This document shows positions 43,992 to 53,941 of a DNA stretch of 64,000 bases, piece after piece (positions within the stretch are counted from its first letter, which is position 1; the number at the start of each line of letters is the position of its first letter). Where the stretch lies: NCBI RefSeq assembly GCF_014636475.1, contig NZ_BMEL01000001.1, forward strand, positions 310,001 to 374,000, read 5' to 3'. The stretch comes from Halobacillus andaensis. Its GTDB lineage: Bacteria; Bacillota; Bacilli; Bacillales; Halobacillaceae. The translations under genes and the position numbers were made by a program. The notes under the pieces are model-generated. The model was not told the DNA's origin and did no database searches. It was given only the letters and a program-made list of their open reading frames with translations.

Positions 43992-45338
43992 ATGAAAGTC
44001 GTAAAATTTGGCGGCAGTTCAGTTGCCGATGCCAATCAATTAAGAAAAGTAACTGAAATTATTAAAGCTGATCCTGAAAGAAAAGCTATTGTTGTATCAG
44101 CGCCAGGAAAAAGGCACTCGAAAGATACTAAAACCACAGACCTTTTAATAGCTCTTGGGGAATCTGTACAAATTAATGTAAAGAATCAAGTCATTTACGA
44201 TCAAGTGATTGAACGCTTTGCCTCTATTATAAGAGAACTTGAATTGGATCACTCCATATTAAGCACGATTCAAGAGAGAATTGATGCCGCTTGTGCTCTT
44301 ATTAAAACCGATCTTAAAAGAGGTATGGATTCTTTAAAATCTTGTGGAGAAGACGGTACAGCACTTATGTTAAGTGCCTACTTGAACAAGAGGGAACTGG
44401 AATCTTCTTATGTAAACCCGAAGGATGCAGGCATTTTTGTGAGTGACCAGCCTGGCGGTGCTTTGGTATTAGATGAAAGTTTCGATCAGCTCTATAAGTT
44501 AAGGGAAAGAGAGGGAATTCTTGTAATCCCTGGATTCTTTGGCTATACGCTAGAAGGAGATTTAGTCACCTTTTCCCGCGGTGGATCCGATATTACAGGC
44601 TCCATAGTAGCTGCAGGTATGAAAGTGGATTTATATGAAAACTTTACAGATGTAGACTCTGTTTACTGTGTTAACCCGATGATTGTAGATCAGCCTAAAG
44701 AGTTAAAAACATTAACCTATCGGGAAATGCGTGAATTGTCTTATGCAGGCTTTTCCGTTTTCCATGATGAAGCATTAATTCCTGCATTTAAAGAAAAAAT
44801 ACCTGTGTGTATTAAGAATACGAATAACCCTAGCGGTGATGGAACAATGATTGTAGCAGAACTTCCTGAAAGAGAAGGCCACGTGGCTGGTATAGCAAGT
44901 GACTCAGGGTTCTTAAATCTATATGTAAGCAAATACTTAATGAACCGTGAAGTAGGTTTTGGTCGTAAGCTGCTACAAATCCTTGAAGAGGAAGGCATTT
45001 CATTTGAACACGCTCCATCTGGAATTGATGATATGTCTGTCATTATTAGGGATCATCAGCTTCCTCAAGAGAAGGAAGAGTGTGTTAAAGAGCGAATCAT
45101 GAAGGAATTAGATGTAGATACCATTTCGATCGAACGTGATATGGGAATGATTATGATTGTAGGAGAAGGCATGAACGAAGCCATTGGTATAGCCGGCAAG
45201 GCTACTACGGCATTCAGAGATGCTGAAGTGAATATTGATATGATTAACCAGGGCTCTTCAGAAGTGTCCATGATGTTTGGGATTAAAGCAGAGGACTTAA
45301 ATCGGGCTGTTCAATCACTATATCGCGCATTTTTCTAA
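43992..45338 (+). CDS. Aspartate kinase
   Basis: This 448-aa monofunctional aspartokinase phosphorylates aspartate for lysine, diaminopimelate, threonine and methionine synthesis. The N-terminal KVVKFGGSSVAD motif, the central FSRGGSDITGSI and two C-terminal ACT domains (from about residue 300) are visible. The class resembles single-polypeptide kinases such as YclM/LysC-III rather than the split alpha/beta LysC; which effector inhibits it cannot be told from sequence. It replaces the yqiG-mmg region that follows spo0A in B. subtilis. Confidence 0.9.
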   Translation: MKVVKFGGSSVADANQLRKVTEIIKADPERKAIVVSAPGKRHSKDTKTTDLLIALGESVQINVKNQVIYDQVIERFASIIRELELDHSILSTIQERIDAACALIKTDLKRGMDSLKSCGEDGTALMLSAYLNKRELESSYVNPKDAGIFVSDQPGGALVLDESFDQLYKLREREGILVIPGFFGYTLEGDLVTFSRGGSDITGSIVAAGMKVDLYENFTDVDSVYCVNPMIVDQPKELKTLTYREMRELSYAGFSVFHDEALIPAFKEKIPVCIKNTNNPSGDGTMIVAELPEREGHVAGIASDSGFLNLYVSKYLMNREVGFGRKLLQILEEEGISFEHAPSGIDDMSVIIRDHQLPQEKEECVKERIMKELDVDTISIERDMGMIMIVGEGMNEAIGIAGKATTAFRDAEVNIDMINQGSSEVSMMFGIKAEDLNRAVQSLYRAFF

Positions 45339-45397
45339 AACAAAAAGATTGGAACGATGCAGGCATGATATCACTCGGTTCCTCGATTATGGTTTAG

Positions 45398-45506
45398 AGA
45401 AAAGGAACGGAAAAAGCGCCGTTTTCCGCGATCTCCGGGGCCTCTCTCCTGGCTGATCGTCCCGCAGGAGTCGTCACTTTTCCGTTCCCTTTTGATCAAA
45501 ATAGGC
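45398..45506. repeat. Dispersed palindromic repeat, copy R2 (shortened)
   Basis: Shares GAAAAGGAAC, GAAAAAGCGCCG, TTTTCCGCG, CTCCGGGGCCTCTC, CCCGCAGGAGTCG and TTTTGATCAAAAT in the same order with R1a at 23345-23478, with internal deletion. The similarity goes on beyond it, for example GAGAAAACTAA at 45600-45610 versus 23750-23760. Confidence 0.72.
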
Positions 45507-45625
45507 GTTCGCAACTATTGAAGTATGAAGCCTCGTTGAAGAGGAGAGCCTAGCTGCCACTTGGTCACGCAAGGAATGTTTACACTTTCAAGATAAAAGA
45601 GAAAACTAAAGCTTCTATACAATCT

Positions 45626-45657
45626 AAGCGGGAAACCTATTAACGGTTTCTCGCTTT
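45626..45657 (+). terminator. Terminator downstream of aspartate kinase and repeat R2
   Basis: AAGCGGGAAACC / GGTTTCTCGCTT (one mismatch) with a 6-nt loop and a T5 run. It overlaps the 3' end of the convergent exonuclease gene and lies 290 nt after the aspartate kinase stop, with repeat R2 in between. Confidence 0.7.
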
Positions 45658-46380
45658 TTGTTTTTCTGAAAGCAGAGTTTTTAACTCATCGAACGTTAGG
45701 TCTTTTTCTGAAGTAATATCTTCAAGTAAATAACTGTATAATTCAGCGGTCATCGTGGCATCGTTTAAAGCATGGTGCCTTGTTCGTCTTTGGATATGAA
45801 ATTTCTTTAAAAGAGGGTCAAGCTGATGCTTTTCGTTAGGATACAGAAACTTGGCAAGCTTTTGTGAATCTATAACAGGGGTGTCTAAAGACGGAAGCTT
45901 CCACCGTTTAAGCATTGTTTGTATAAACCTCATATCAAATTTAGCGGGGTGAGCCACTAGTACGGATCCCTTACAAAAGGAAAGAAACTCCTGAAAACCA
46001 TCCAAAAAAAAGTCGGATTGTACCAGCTGTTCTTTTTTTAGGCCTGTTAATTTAAGGGTTTGTTTGCCTACGGGACGTATCGGGTTAACTAATTTGTAAA
46101 ACGTTTGATTTTCACAAATCGTATGTCCATTCATTCGTATGGCCCCAATGGAGATAATTTCATGGCCAATCTCAGGAATAAAACCTGTGGTTTCTAAATC
46201 AAAAATAGTGTAATCAAGCTCAAGTAAGCTTTTATCCTCAACTTCAGGGCGCTCATACTCTTGCAATTGAATACACAGTTCCCGGTGAATGTCACTATTA
46301 ATAAAAGGACGTATTTTATAATAATAAATTGGTTTCTCAAAGAATAAATACTTTAATATTTGTAAATCAATGGGTAGCAT
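45640..46380 (-). CDS. DEDDh-family 3'-5' exonuclease (DnaQ-like)
   Basis: This 246-aa protein has a DEDDh exonuclease domain (about residues 53-225): motif I is IFDLETTG, motif II includes HPAKFDMRF, and motif III is HHALNDA. It resembles the epsilon/PolC exonuclease fold without a polymerase. An N-terminal 50-aa extension has no recognised domain. Its ATG overlaps by one base the stop of the DUF294 gene upstream, so the two form an operon. The substrate is unknown; in this class both DNA and small RNA are possible. Confidence 0.85.
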   Translation of the reverse strand: MLPIDLQILKYLFFEKPIYYYKIRPFINSDIHRELCIQLQEYERPEVEDKSLLELDYTIFDLETTGFIPEIGHEIISIGAIRMNGHTICENQTFYKLVNPIRPVGKQTLKLTGLKKEQLVQSDFFLDGFQEFLSFCKGSVLVAHPAKFDMRFIQTMLKRWKLPSLDTPVIDSQKLAKFLYPNEKHQLDPLLKKFHIQRRTRHHALNDATMTAELYSYLLEDITSEKDLTFDELKTLLSEKQKARNR

Positions 46381-48290
46381 TACATCACCCGATTTCGATT
46401 ATAGCTGAGTTCGAGTACTTGCTGAAGTCGTTTAGCTATGTTAAGGGCTTCTTTAAGGGATTTCCGTTCATCTTTGTTTAATTTTCCGAGTTTTAGCTCG
46501 TTAGACAGCGGCTCATTATTTTTTAATTGGTCTAAGTTTTCGTTGATTCGAAAAGCCATTAACCGGTGAAGGGCGAGTTTTGCGTTTTCAGCATCCCGCG
46601 GATGAAATCTTTCCTGCTCGGCCAATGCGTTGAGCCGGCTTACGGTATTGATGTTTTCAATGCCATATTTCATGCTGTAAATTCGAATGGCATTTACGAT
46701 TTGCATTATAGCTGACTTTTTAAGATTTAATGTTTTTCGTTTTCCAACACCTGAAATTCGGCCAAAGGGTTGCACGGGCACCCTGAACCGTAACGTATCT
46801 TTCATAAGAAGCTGATGGAGACCTAGCGAACGTTGAACTCGAGTAGTCACATATTTTTTAAGGTCATAAGCTAATGAAAAATCACCGAAAATCGGACGGA
46901 AGTCCATAAATATAGTGAAATCACGAATTTCTTCCGCATCCATTTTTTTAATCCATTGATCGATACTTTCATGCCATTGACTCTTTTGCTGACGCCATTT
47001 ATCTTCTTTCGCCATGATCCCTCCCGTACAGAATGGAAAGCCGCATTGGTTAAGTAGGGAGTTTATTTTCTCGGAAAGCAATTTAAAGTAGGAGTTAATC
47101 TGCTCCTTGTTGCGAGAGTGTTCATAATCTGCCAGTATCATTCCGTTATCTTGATCAGTAGAAAAAGCTTGCTCTTTACGTCCTTCACTGCCCATAACGA
47201 GAAAACAATAGTTAATTGGCGGAGCACCTAACCCTGCTGCAATCATTTCATCTTCGGCAATTTGAACAATCTGCTTATGGATCCGATCATTGTAGTTTGT
47301 AATGAGCTCTGCAATATCGTAAGCCATCATATGATCTTCAATCAAGCTAGAGACAAAATCTTGAAAGCGGGTATTATAAACAGGTGACAAATCTTTCAAT
47401 TCATCAACGCTAGTGGCATTTGAAATTCGATATGTTAGATCAAAATAAACAGAATTACTGATCGTAAAAAAGGAAGACTGTCGTAATATCCCTACAATTT
47501 TATCTTTATGGTGCACAGGAATAATTTCAGTAGGATGATGTTTTAAGTAACTTAACGCATCGTAAATAAACTCTTGATCACTTATGGAATAAGGCTCTTC
47601 TGACATGTGTAGATAGACAGAATCTCTATGGTTATTTTCAAAGTAAGCCTTCAGCAAATCGCCATATCCTATCATCCCTAAAAGGTTCTGACGATCTTCA
47701 CTAACGAGCAGCGCTTCAATTTTTTGCTGTTGAAGCATTCGCGCCGCTTTCTCAATGGAATCTTGAGGGTGGATAAAAGCAGGTTGTTCCATATAAGCTC
47801 CTGCTCTTTTTTTGTATAACTCACGATCATCCTCTTCATCTGTAGATGAGCTTTTAAATTTCACTTCATCATACAAGCTTTTCATTAAATGGCTTATCCC
47901 CTCCATGACTACTTTTGAGAATTGGGTGTTGTTAGACATAATTTTCAAAAAGGATTCACGCTTAAAGCAAAGTGTCTTAATAGGTTCTAACGCTTGTACA
48001 GAAAATCTCATTTCTCCGCTTGTGAGTAAAATCATTACTCCAACTAGATCACCAGGGTAATAAAACCTCACGGACAATTGCCTTCCATTCGAACGGTGCA
48101 TAATATTCTTAGCCAAGCCTGATAATAAAAAGTGGATATCAATCGTATCTTCACTTTGATCTTCATGAATAATAAATTCATTGCTGCTATACTCTTTGAC
48201 TTCAGCATTATTAATGATTTCATCAAATTCTTTGTCTGAAAGAAGGTCAAATGGATATTGAGTTCTGTAAAAATCTAAGGAATGAGCCAA
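46380..48290 (-). CDS. cNMP-binding/CBS/DUF294 nucleotidyltransferase-like protein
   Basis: This 636-aa multidomain protein has, in order, a cyclic-nucleotide-binding-like domain (about 15-130), a CBS pair (about 160-275), a DUF294 putative nucleotidyltransferase domain (about 320-460) with GSEGRKEQAFSTDQDNG (G367-S368 and D379/D381 as the likely catalytic pattern), and a DUF294 C-terminal helical domain (about 490-630). The layout resembles GlnD-related signal transferases, but the modified target is unknown. It is co-transcribed with the DEDDh exonuclease, a recurring pairing. Confidence 0.85.
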   Translation of the reverse strand: MAHSLDFYRTQYPFDLLSDKEFDEIINNAEVKEYSSNEFIIHEDQSEDTIDIHFLLSGLAKNIMHRSNGRQLSVRFYYPGDLVGVMILLTSGEMRFSVQALEPIKTLCFKRESFLKIMSNNTQFSKVVMEGISHLMKSLYDEVKFKSSSTDEEDDRELYKKRAGAYMEQPAFIHPQDSIEKAARMLQQQKIEALLVSEDRQNLLGMIGYGDLLKAYFENNHRDSVYLHMSEEPYSISDQEFIYDALSYLKHHPTEIIPVHHKDKIVGILRQSSFFTISNSVYFDLTYRISNATSVDELKDLSPVYNTRFQDFVSSLIEDHMMAYDIAELITNYNDRIHKQIVQIAEDEMIAAGLGAPPINYCFLVMGSEGRKEQAFSTDQDNGMILADYEHSRNKEQINSYFKLLSEKINSLLNQCGFPFCTGGIMAKEDKWRQQKSQWHESIDQWIKKMDAEEIRDFTIFMDFRPIFGDFSLAYDLKKYVTTRVQRSLGLHQLLMKDTLRFRVPVQPFGRISGVGKRKTLNLKKSAIMQIVNAIRIYSMKYGIENINTVSRLNALAEQERFHPRDAENAKLALHRLMAFRINENLDQLKNNEPLSNELKLGKLNKDERKSLKEALNIAKRLQQVLELSYNRNRVM

Positions 48291-48319
48291 GGTGATTACC
48301 TCCTTTGTAAATGTTCTTT

Positions 48320-48352
48320 TAAAAAAGTAGAGAGAATTTACTCTACTTTTTC
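48320..48352 (-). terminator. Terminator after the DUF2627 gene
   Basis: On the minus strand, AAAAGTAGAG / CTCTACTTTT form a 10-bp stem with an 8-nt loop followed by T's. It overlaps the end of the DUF2627 gene. Confidence 0.82.
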
Positions 48353-48579
48353 TTAAAACGTCCTTTAGTTAAATTTCTTTTTCGGTCACGATGCAAAATG
48401 AAGCCACCAATAAAGGCAATTCCACCAATCACACATAGGAGTCCGAAAACACCTTGAATGACGATATGAAAGAAAACAGGATGAAACACATTAAATAAAG
48501 CATCCCGTATTAGTTTTATCCCAATCACAGCTATTATGCCGGGTGTAGCAATAAGCAAAAGAGCGATCAATCTCATCAT
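48343..48579 (-). CDS. yqzF: DUF2627 family membrane protein (YqzF)
   Basis: This 78-aa protein has two hydrophobic segments (about residues 3-22 and 38-62) and a basic C-terminal tail (HRDRKRNLTKGRFKKK). It matches DUF2627/YqzF, which lies next to bkdR in B. subtilis too. Two adjacent ATGs could start it. Function is unknown. It is divergent from bkdR. Confidence 0.78.
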   Translation of the reverse strand: MMRLIALLLIATPGIIAVIGIKLIRDALFNVFHPVFFHIVIQGVFGLLCVIGGIAFIGGFILHRDRKRNLTKGRFKKK

Positions 48580-48651
48580 AATAACCCCTTTATTTGTTCA
48601 ATCCTTCATTAGTATATCAGAAGCACTTTGAACTGAAAATAGAGTTGGCTC

Positions 48652-48680
48652 TTGCTAAAACGTGCACAATCATGTACGAT
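48652..48680 (+). promoter_or_regulatory. Candidate sigma-A promoter for bkdR
   Basis: TTGCTA and TACGAT are exactly 17 nt apart, with the -10 element 35 nt before the bkdR ATG. It resembles a housekeeping promoter rather than a -24/-12 sigma-54 site. Confidence 0.45.
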
Positions 48681-48714
48681 AAAATTGCGCAAAAAATTGC
48701 AGGGTGTGAAAACT

Positions 48715-50784
48715 ATGAAAAGAGTATTAATTGTTGGAGCAGGTAAAGGCGGTACAGCACTTATGAAACTGTTGAGTGAAACAGATAAATTAAGTGTTGT
48801 AGCTGTGACCGATATAAACCCGCACGCCGTCGGATTCAGTAAAGCGAAATCCTTAGGAATTCCTACTGGGGAAAATTGGAGAGCGTTTATACATAAAGAT
48901 ATCGATATTGTAATTGAAGCTACTGGCAAGGAGGATATTTTTGAACAAATACGGGCAGAACGTCCTGCGCATACCGTTGTAATTCCGGGTGCAGTGGCTT
49001 ATATTACCTCTGAGCTTTTAGAAGAAAAAGAAACGCTGCTGAAAGAATTTAAACAGCAAACGAATAATCAAGAACTTATCCTTAATAGCATCCACGATGG
49101 CATGATTGTAATTGGTCATGATGAACGTGTATCTTTTTTAAATAAAAGTGGAGAAAAAATACTTGGGAAGTCCCGAACTTCGATTATTGGCAAAGATGTT
49201 AGAGAAGTCATTCCGGCATCAGGATTGCCACAATTATTAGAGACGAAAACGAAAGAAATAAATCAAGAGTTAGAATTAGAAAATGGAAAAAAAGTCATTA
49301 CAACGCGGATTCCTTTAATTGGAGCAGATGGTGAGCCTGTTGGTGCTTATGCTGTTTTCAAAGATATTACTGAAGTGGTTGAATTGGCGGAAGAAATTAC
49401 AGATTTAAAAGAAGTAAAAACAATGCTTGAAGCGATCATTCAATCCTCTGATGAAGCGATTTCTGTGGTCGATGAAAATGGAAGCGGTTTAATGATAAAC
49501 CCTGCATACACACGAATCACTGGCTTGGAAGAGAATGAAGTGATAGGCAAACCTGCAACGGTAGATATTTCCGAAGGGGAAAGTATGCACATGAAAGTGT
49601 TGAATACGAGACGTCCGGTACGAGGTGTACGGATGAAAGTGGGTCCTGCGAAGAAGGATGTTCTCGTCAACGTCGCTCCAGTGATTGTCGATGGAAAAGT
49701 GAAAGGAAGCGTAGGGGTTTTACACGATGTCACAGAAATTCAATCGTTAACGAGTGAATTAAAACGAGCCAGACAAATCATTAGAAGCTTAGAAGCTAAA
49801 TATACATTTGCAGATATTACAGGAGATTCTCAAGAACTAACCATTGCATTAGAACAAGCAAGGGTGGGAGCGAAAACGCCTGCTACCGTATTGTTAAGAG
49901 GTGAATCAGGGACTGGTAAAGAACTATTTGCTCACGCCATTCATAATGAAAGCAATCGGCGTCACAATAAGTTTATTCGAGTGAATTGTGCGTCAATTGC
50001 GGAGTCGCAATTAGAAAGCGAATTGTTTGGATATGAGGATGGAGCCTTTGAAGGTGCAAAGCAGGGCGGTAAGAAAGGGTACTTTGAAGAAGCTAATCAT
50101 GGAAGTATTTTTCTGGATGAGATTGGTGAACTTACGTTGCCGATGCAAGCAAAGCTTCTGCGAGTTTTACAAGAAAAAGAACTCGTTCGCGTTGGTGGAA
50201 CGAAGCCGGTTGTTGTTGATGTGCGAGTCATCGCTGCCACAAATATTAATTTAGAAAAAGCTATTATGCGTAAAACGTTTCGAGATGATCTCTATTATCG
50301 TCTCAACCGGCTGCCAATATATATTCCGCCTCTCAGAGAGAGAAAAGAGGATTTGTCACCTCTAATCACTCATTTAATTCAAAAGTTAAACGAGGATTAT
50401 GGAAGAAATGTACGAACGATTGATGATGAAGCTTTTGAAAAGCTTGTGGATTACGATTGGCCTGGTAATGTGCGAGAGCTTGAAAATGTAATCAGCCGAG
50501 CTATGATTTTTATGGAGCACACAGAAGAAGTAATTCGTAAAAGTCATATTCCAACCTTACTAAAAACAGAAACGAATCATTATGGTGAAGAAGCGGCCTG
50601 GCAAAGATCAAGCCTTCAAGAAGCTGTGGATGATTATGAGAAAAGTTTATTAACGGATGCGTTTAGAACGCACAATTTTAATAAAACTAAAACGGCAAAA
50701 GCATTAGGCATCTCGATTAGAAATTTATATTACAAACTAGAAAAGTACCAATTGGACAAAGATGATTTGCAAGGTTTTTCATAG
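48715..50784 (+). CDS. bkdR: Sigma-54-type enhancer-binding regulator BkdR
   Basis: This 689-aa activator of branched-chain keto acid degradation has an N-terminal Rossmann-like NAD(P)-binding region (1-105, GAGKGG), two PAS domains (about 115-225 and 232-345), an AAA+ domain (about 366-600) with Walker A GESGTGKE (396-403) and Walker B IFLDEIGE, and a C-terminal Fis-type helix-turn-helix. The usual sigma-54 contact loop GAFTGA reads GAFEGA at residues 443-448, an unusual change at a key threonine. The frame extends to 48652, but AGGGTG and the family N-terminus support ATG 48715. Confidence 0.9.
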   Translation: MKRVLIVGAGKGGTALMKLLSETDKLSVVAVTDINPHAVGFSKAKSLGIPTGENWRAFIHKDIDIVIEATGKEDIFEQIRAERPAHTVVIPGAVAYITSELLEEKETLLKEFKQQTNNQELILNSIHDGMIVIGHDERVSFLNKSGEKILGKSRTSIIGKDVREVIPASGLPQLLETKTKEINQELELENGKKVITTRIPLIGADGEPVGAYAVFKDITEVVELAEEITDLKEVKTMLEAIIQSSDEAISVVDENGSGLMINPAYTRITGLEENEVIGKPATVDISEGESMHMKVLNTRRPVRGVRMKVGPAKKDVLVNVAPVIVDGKVKGSVGVLHDVTEIQSLTSELKRARQIIRSLEAKYTFADITGDSQELTIALEQARVGAKTPATVLLRGESGTGKELFAHAIHNESNRRHNKFIRVNCASIAESQLESELFGYEDGAFEGAKQGGKKGYFEEANHGSIFLDEIGELTLPMQAKLLRVLQEKELVRVGGTKPVVVDVRVIAATNINLEKAIMRKTFRDDLYYRLNRLPIYIPPLRERKEDLSPLITHLIQKLNEDYGRNVRTIDDEAFEKLVDYDWPGNVRELENVISRAMIFMEHTEEVIRKSHIPTLLKTETNHYGEEAAWQRSSLQEAVDDYEKSLLTDAFRTHNFNKTKTAKALGISIRNLYYKLEKYQLDKDDLQGFS

Positions 50785-50807
50785 TATGCAAAAAAGGAGT
50801 GGTGAGT

Positions 50808-51710
50808 ATGAAGTCGCTCGACGAACTTATCACCAATTTAAAACACCAAAAATCTAATAAAGTAGCGGTTGCACAGGCTGCTGATAAAGAGGTGCTCTTA
50901 GCCGTAAAGAAGGCTGTTGAATTACAGTTAGCTACCTTTATTCTTACAGGGGATAAGGAAGAAATTCAGCGTCTTGCTGAAGAGGTAGAACTTGATGTTC
51001 ACGCAAGAAGCGAGATACAAATTGTTGATTGTTTAAATGAAGAAGCGTCTTTAGAAGCTGTTAAATCAGTTAACAAAGGTTCAGCTCACGTGGTTATGAA
51101 AGGAAATGTTGATACCAAATCGCTGCTTAAAGCGGTCCTTGATAAACAGTATGGATTGAGAACAGGCAGAATTTTATCTCACGTTGCCCTTTTTGAAATT
51201 CCCGGCCAGGAACGATTAATATTCTTAACGGATTCAGCAATGAATATTGCACCAACCTTAGAAGAGAAAGTTCAAATTGTTAAGAATGCAGTTGATGTAG
51301 CAAAACGGAGTGGCTGGGCGATGCCTAAAGTAGCTCCTTTAGCAGCAGTTGAAGTTATTAATCCTTCGATGCAGGCAACTATTGATGCCGCTTCTCTCAC
51401 ACAAATGAACCGGAGAGGACAAATTAGCGGTTGTGTAATAGATGGGCCCTTAGCTTTTGATAATGCTGTAAGCAGGATCTCTGCTGACCAAAAGGGTATC
51501 AACTCTGAGGTAGCAGGAAATGCAGATATCTTAATGGTTCCTACGATAGAAGTAGCGAATGCCTTATACAAATCATTCATGTACTTTGCTCACGCAAAAG
51601 TTGCAGCGGTTATTAGTGGTGCAAGCGCCCCAATTGTCCTAACTTCTAGATCGGACACATCTGAAAGTAAAGTTTATTCATTAGCTTTAGCCTTACACTC
51701 AAGCAAATAG
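50808..51710 (+). CDS. ptb: Phosphate butyryltransferase
   Basis: This 300-aa enzyme converts branched-chain acyl-CoA or butyryl-CoA plus phosphate to acyl phosphate. Family landmarks are HVVMKGNVDTKSLLKAVLD, FLTDSAMNIAPTLEEK and PIVLTSRSD near the end. AAGGAGTGGTGAGT fits ATG 50808; GTGs at 50799 and 50802 are in frame but too close. It is the first gene of the bkd operon, 23 nt after bkdR. Confidence 0.92.
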   Translation: MKSLDELITNLKHQKSNKVAVAQAADKEVLLAVKKAVELQLATFILTGDKEEIQRLAEEVELDVHARSEIQIVDCLNEEASLEAVKSVNKGSAHVVMKGNVDTKSLLKAVLDKQYGLRTGRILSHVALFEIPGQERLIFLTDSAMNIAPTLEEKVQIVKNAVDVAKRSGWAMPKVAPLAAVEVINPSMQATIDAASLTQMNRRGQISGCVIDGPLAFDNAVSRISADQKGINSEVAGNADILMVPTIEVANALYKSFMYFAHAKVAAVISGASAPIVLTSRSDTSESKVYSLALALHSSK

Positions 51711-51725
51711 TAGGAGGAATTAAAT

Positions 51726-52820
51726 ATGGAAATTTTTAAGTATATGAGCAAATACGATTATGAACAATTAGTCATGTGTCATGATGAAGCCTCTGGTTTA
51801 AAAGCAATTATCGCCATTCATGATACTACGCTAGGACCTGCACTAGGTGGAACACGAATGTGGACCTATGGCAGTGAAGAAGAAGCGATAGAAGATGCTT
51901 TGCGCTTGGCTAAAGGAATGACTTATAAGAATGCGGCAGCTGGCCTTAATCTTGGTGGAGGAAAAACTGTTATTATCGGTAATCCCCGGGAAGATAAAAA
52001 TGAATCGATGTTCCGTGCGTTTGGCCGCTACATTCAAGGGTTAAACGGGAGGTACATTACAGCAGAGGATGTAGGGACGACTGTTCAAGATATGGATGTA
52101 ATTCATGAGGAAACAGATTACGTAACCGGCATTTCTCCAGCTTTCGGTTCTTCAGGAAATCCTTCTCCAGTAACAGCTTACGGCGTATATCGAGGAATGA
52201 AAGCTGCGGCAAAAGAGGGATTTGGCAGTGACTCCTTAGAGGGGAAAACGATAGCCGTGCAAGGCGTAGGAAATGTAGCTTACCATTTATGTCGTCACCT
52301 TCATGAAGAAGGAGCGCATCTAATTGTGACAGATATTAATGAAGAAGCTGTACAAAAAGCTGTAGATGAATTCGGCGCACAAGCAGTGGGGATAAACGAA
52401 ATTTATAGCGTGGATTGTGACATTTACGCTCCGTGTGCGTTAGGTGCTACAATTAATGATGAGACGATTCCGCAAATTAAAGCTAAAGTAATTGCAGGGG
52501 CAGCGAACAATCAGCTAAAAGAAACAAAACATGGTGACATCCTTCATGAAAAAGGTGTCGTTTATACTCCAGACTATGTTATAAATGCAGGTGGAGTAAT
52601 AAACGTAGCAGATGAATTGAACGGATATAATAAAGACCGGGCCATGAAGCGCGTAGAGACCATTTATGATAACGTTACAAGAGTTTTTGAAATTGCTAGA
52701 CGCGATCATATTCCTACTTATAAAGCGGCTGATCGAATGGCGGAAGAGCGTATTGAGTCAATGCGCAAATCTCGCAGCCAGTTCCTACAAAATGGACACC
52801 ATATTTTAAGCAGACGATAG
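51726..52820 (+). CDS. bcd: Leucine dehydrogenase
   Basis: This 364-aa NAD-dependent dehydrogenase deaminates leucine, valine and isoleucine to branched 2-keto acids. It has [10 protein letters not shown], the catalytic lysine region [18 protein letters not shown], the ITAEDVGTT stretch, and the Rossmann motif GVGNVAYHL. It has an AGGAGG ribosome site 15 nt after ptb and supplies substrates for the dehydrogenase complex encoded further on. Confidence 0.95.
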   Translation: MEIFKYMSKYDYEQLVMCHDEASGLKAIIAIHDTTLGPALGGTRMWTYGSEEEAIEDALRLAKGMTYKNAAAGLNLGGGKTVIIGNPREDKNESMFRAFGRYIQGLNGRYITAEDVGTTVQDMDVIHEETDYVTGISPAFGSSGNPSPVTAYGVYRGMKAAAKEGFGSDSLEGKTIAVQGVGNVAYHLCRHLHEEGAHLIVTDINEEAVQKAVDEFGAQAVGINEIYSVDCDIYAPCALGATINDETIPQIKAKVIAGAANNQLKETKHGDILHEKGVVYTPDYVINAGGVINVADELNGYNKDRAMKRVETIYDNVTRVFEIARRDHIPTYKAADRMAEERIESMRKSRSQFLQNGHHILSRR

Positions 52821-52840
52821 GCAACGGAGGGTAAAGGATT

Positions 52841-53926
52841 TTGCAGATACATCGAATATTAGTCATTAACCCTGGATCAACCTCAACGAAGATTGGAGTT
52901 TTTGATAACGAAGCGGAAATTTTTGAGAAAACGATTCGGCATTCACATGAGGAGATCAATCAATATAACCGAATCATTGACCAATATGATTTTCGTAAAT
53001 CAGTCATATTAAAAGAACTGGACCAAGCGGATATTAACATTCACTCTTTAAGTGCAGTCTGTGGCCGAGGCGGTTTACTGCGTCCAATTGAAGGCGGAAC
53101 ATATGAAGTAAATGATGCCATGCTAGAGGATTTGAAAAATGGCTATAATGGTGAACACGCCTCTAACCTTGGAGGGATTATTGCCAGCGAGATTGCTAAA
53201 AGTATGAATATAAACGCTTATATCGTGGATCCGGTTGTAGTGGATGAACTTCAAGACATTGCGCGAGTTTCAGGAGTTCCTGAAATCCCCAGGAAAAGCA
53301 TATTTCATGCCTTAAATCAGAAAGCGGTAGCTAGAAGGGTAGCAGAAGATCTTAGTAAACCTTATAATAAATCTCGTTTAATTGTTACTCATATGGGTGG
53401 AGGTATTACCATTGGGGCGCACGCGGACGGTCGTGTAATTGATGTGAATAACGGTCTTCATGGAGATGGCCCCTTTTCACCCGAACGTGCTGGTACAGTC
53501 CCTGCTGGTGACCTTGTATCTATGTGTTTCTCTGGCCACTATTATAGAGACGAAATCATGAAAAAGCTTGTTGGTCAAGGCGGATTAATGGCGTATCTTG
53601 ATACGAACGATGGCTTAGAAGTAGAAAAAATGATTGAACATGGGGACAAAAAAGCAAAACTGATTTATGAGGCAATGGCTTATCAAATTGCCAAAGAAAT
53701 TGGCAGTATGAGTGCAGCACTTGAAGGGCGTGTTGATGCTATTGCATTAACAGGCGGCTTAGCCTACGGAAAAGACTTTACCGATGAAATTTCCAAAAGA
53801 GTGAGCTGGATTTCGGATGTATTAATCTACCCGGGAGAAAATGAGTTAGAAGCTTTAAATGAAGGAACTCTCCGCGTGCTGAATCGAGAAGAACTGCCAA
53901 AGCATTATCCAAATTTTGCTGAGTAA
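52841..53926 (+). CDS. buk: Butyrate kinase
   Basis: This 361-aa acetokinase-family enzyme converts acyl phosphate plus ADP to carboxylic acid plus ATP, giving energy from keto acid breakdown together with Ptb. It has [32 protein letters not shown] and ALTGGLAYG. The start is TTG 52841 with GGAGGG upstream. It lies 20 nt after bcd. Confidence 0.94.
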   Translation: MQIHRILVINPGSTSTKIGVFDNEAEIFEKTIRHSHEEINQYNRIIDQYDFRKSVILKELDQADINIHSLSAVCGRGGLLRPIEGGTYEVNDAMLEDLKNGYNGEHASNLGGIIASEIAKSMNINAYIVDPVVVDELQDIARVSGVPEIPRKSIFHALNQKAVARRVAEDLSKPYNKSRLIVTHMGGGITIGAHADGRVIDVNNGLHGDGPFSPERAGTVPAGDLVSMCFSGHYYRDEIMKKLVGQGGLMAYLDTNDGLEVEKMIEHGDKKAKLIYEAMAYQIAKEIGSMSAALEGRVDAIALTGGLAYGKDFTDEISKRVSWISDVLIYPGENELEALNEGTLRVLNREELPKHYPNFAE

Positions 53927-53941
53927 AAGGAGTCGTTTAGA

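Noticed and set aside
23345-45506. CRISPR array or transposon for the repeated sequences
   Set aside because: Only two or three dispersed diverged copies without regular spacers, terminal inverted repeats or a transposase gene.
48640-48714. Sigma-54 promoter upstream of bkdR (TTGCGC-A6-TTGCA)
   Set aside because: The invariant GG of the -24 element is absent at the right distance.
50599-50614. Sigma-54 promoter inside bkdR
   Set aside because: TGGCAAAGATCAAGC keeps the GG/GC spacing but has AA for TT and a poor end; one weak match in coding sequence is not enough.
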